Source: Opitutaceae bacterium
GTDB taxonomy: Bacteria > Verrucomicrobiota > Verrucomicrobiia > Opitutales > Opitutaceae
Direction: 5' to 3'
NCBI GenBank assembly: GCA_016711225.1
Contig: JADJTK010000052.1
Span: 1-64,000, forward strand
Length of the DNA: 64,000 bases
Shown: positions 63,621-64,000 of the stretch, piece by piece
Layout: each line of letters begins with the position of its first letter
How positions within the stretch are numbered: position 1 is the first letter of the stretch
Translations under genes and position numbers: made by a program
The notes under the pieces: model-generated
Seen by the model: the letters and a program-made list of their open reading frames with translations, nothing else
Told to the model about the DNA's origin: nothing
The model's database searches: none

Positions 63621-64000
63621 ATGCGTTCCCCTCGGAGATCCCTCCTGTCGCTCGCCCGACTCACCGCCGCAATCGCCGGCAGCCTGCTCGCCTCCCTCGG
63701 TTCGGCCCAGGCCCCCCAACCCGCCGCCACACCCTACACCTGGAAGAACGTGCAGATCGTCGGCGGCGGCTTCGTCGACGGTATCGTGCTCCACCCCACG
63801 GCCCCAGGCGTGCGCTACGCCCGCACCGACATGGGCAGCGCCTACCGCTGGGACGCGCCCGCCAAACGCTGGGCCCCCCTGCTGGATTGGATGCCCTACG
63901 AGGACCACAATCTCATGGGGGTGGAGAGCATCGCCCTCGACGCCGCCGATCCGGCGCGCGTCTACCTCGCCTGCGGCACCTACACCAACCCCGGCACGCC
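63621..64000 (+). CDS. Secreted GH74-like protein (xyloglucanase/sortilin-type propeller), N-terminal part
   Basis: From ATG 63621 the frame stays open to the window edge (126 codons). It has a signal peptide (RSLLSLARLTAAIAGSLLAS, cleavage near GSAQA) followed by YTWKNVQIVGGGFVDGIVLH, ARTDMGSAYRWD and GVESIALDAADPARVYLACG, which match the first beta-propeller blades of GH74 xyloglucan hydrolases, where the early Asp (in RTDMGSAYRW) is a conserved catalytic-region residue. The C-terminal part is outside the window. It may act on plant cell-wall xyloglucan at the cell surface. Confidence 0.8.
   Translation, partial: MRSPRRSLLSLARLTAAIAGSLLASLGSAQAPQPAATPYTWKNVQIVGGGFVDGIVLHPTAPGVRYARTDMGSAYRWDAPAKRWAPLLDWMPYEDHNLMGVESIALDAADPARVYLACGTYTNPGT

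Overview
The window is about 64 kb of high-GC bacterial DNA. It most likely comes from a member of the Verrucomicrobiota close to Opitutaceae. This placement is an inference. It rests on the C-terminal module of the secreted beta-helix protein, on GH74-type and beta-helix secreted proteins, on paired CheB-CheR fusions, on an alanine/lysine-rich extension of ribosomal protein S11, and on the general lack of Shine-Dalgarno sites.

Left part (1-10.5 kb): a partial comEC, thiD, a secreted type I phosphodiesterase, a rhomboid protease, rarA, a small secreted repeat protein, a large secreted beta-helix/FnIII/carbohydrate-binding protein and an L,D-transpeptidase. Middle left (10.6-21.5 kb): two complete sets of the poorly characterised ATP-grasp / alpha-E / transglutaminase system. 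The minus-strand set has a transglutaminase, a fused ATP-grasp-alpha-E protein and a damaged transglutaminase-DUF2126 gene. The plus-strand set has separate ATP-grasp, alpha-E and transglutaminase genes. The two sets are divergent around 17.4 kb. Then follow hicBA, a PAS histidine kinase with receiver, an AAA ATPase, hisD, two exported proteins and guaA.

Central part (29.7-48.2 kb, minus strand): a continuous ribosomal superoperon in transcription order rpsL-rpsG-fusA-rpsJ-rplCDWB-rpsS-rplV-rpsC-rplP-rpmC-rpsQ-rplNXE-rpsNH-rplFR-rpsE-rplO-secY-(adenylate kinase-like)-map-rpsMKD-rpoA-rplQ. No tuf, rpmD, infA or rpmJ is seen. A candidate promoter and a leader hairpin precede rpsL.

Right part (48.5-64 kb): a DMT-type permease, a NERD-domain membrane protein, a tandem duplication of a [CheB-CheR fusion + PAS/receiver] signalling unit, a damaged hrpB helicase gene and the start of a GH74-like secreted protein.

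Two themes cut across the window. First, GTAG-tailed palindromes of REP/REPIN type, about 85 nt per pair, lie between genes, in frame inside comEC, and inside hrpB, where removing exactly 85 nt restores the frame. Second, several genes carry one- or two-base frameshifts. These include rpoA, rpsM and rpsL, which should be essential, so at least part of this pattern is probably consensus error in the assembly rather than gene decay.
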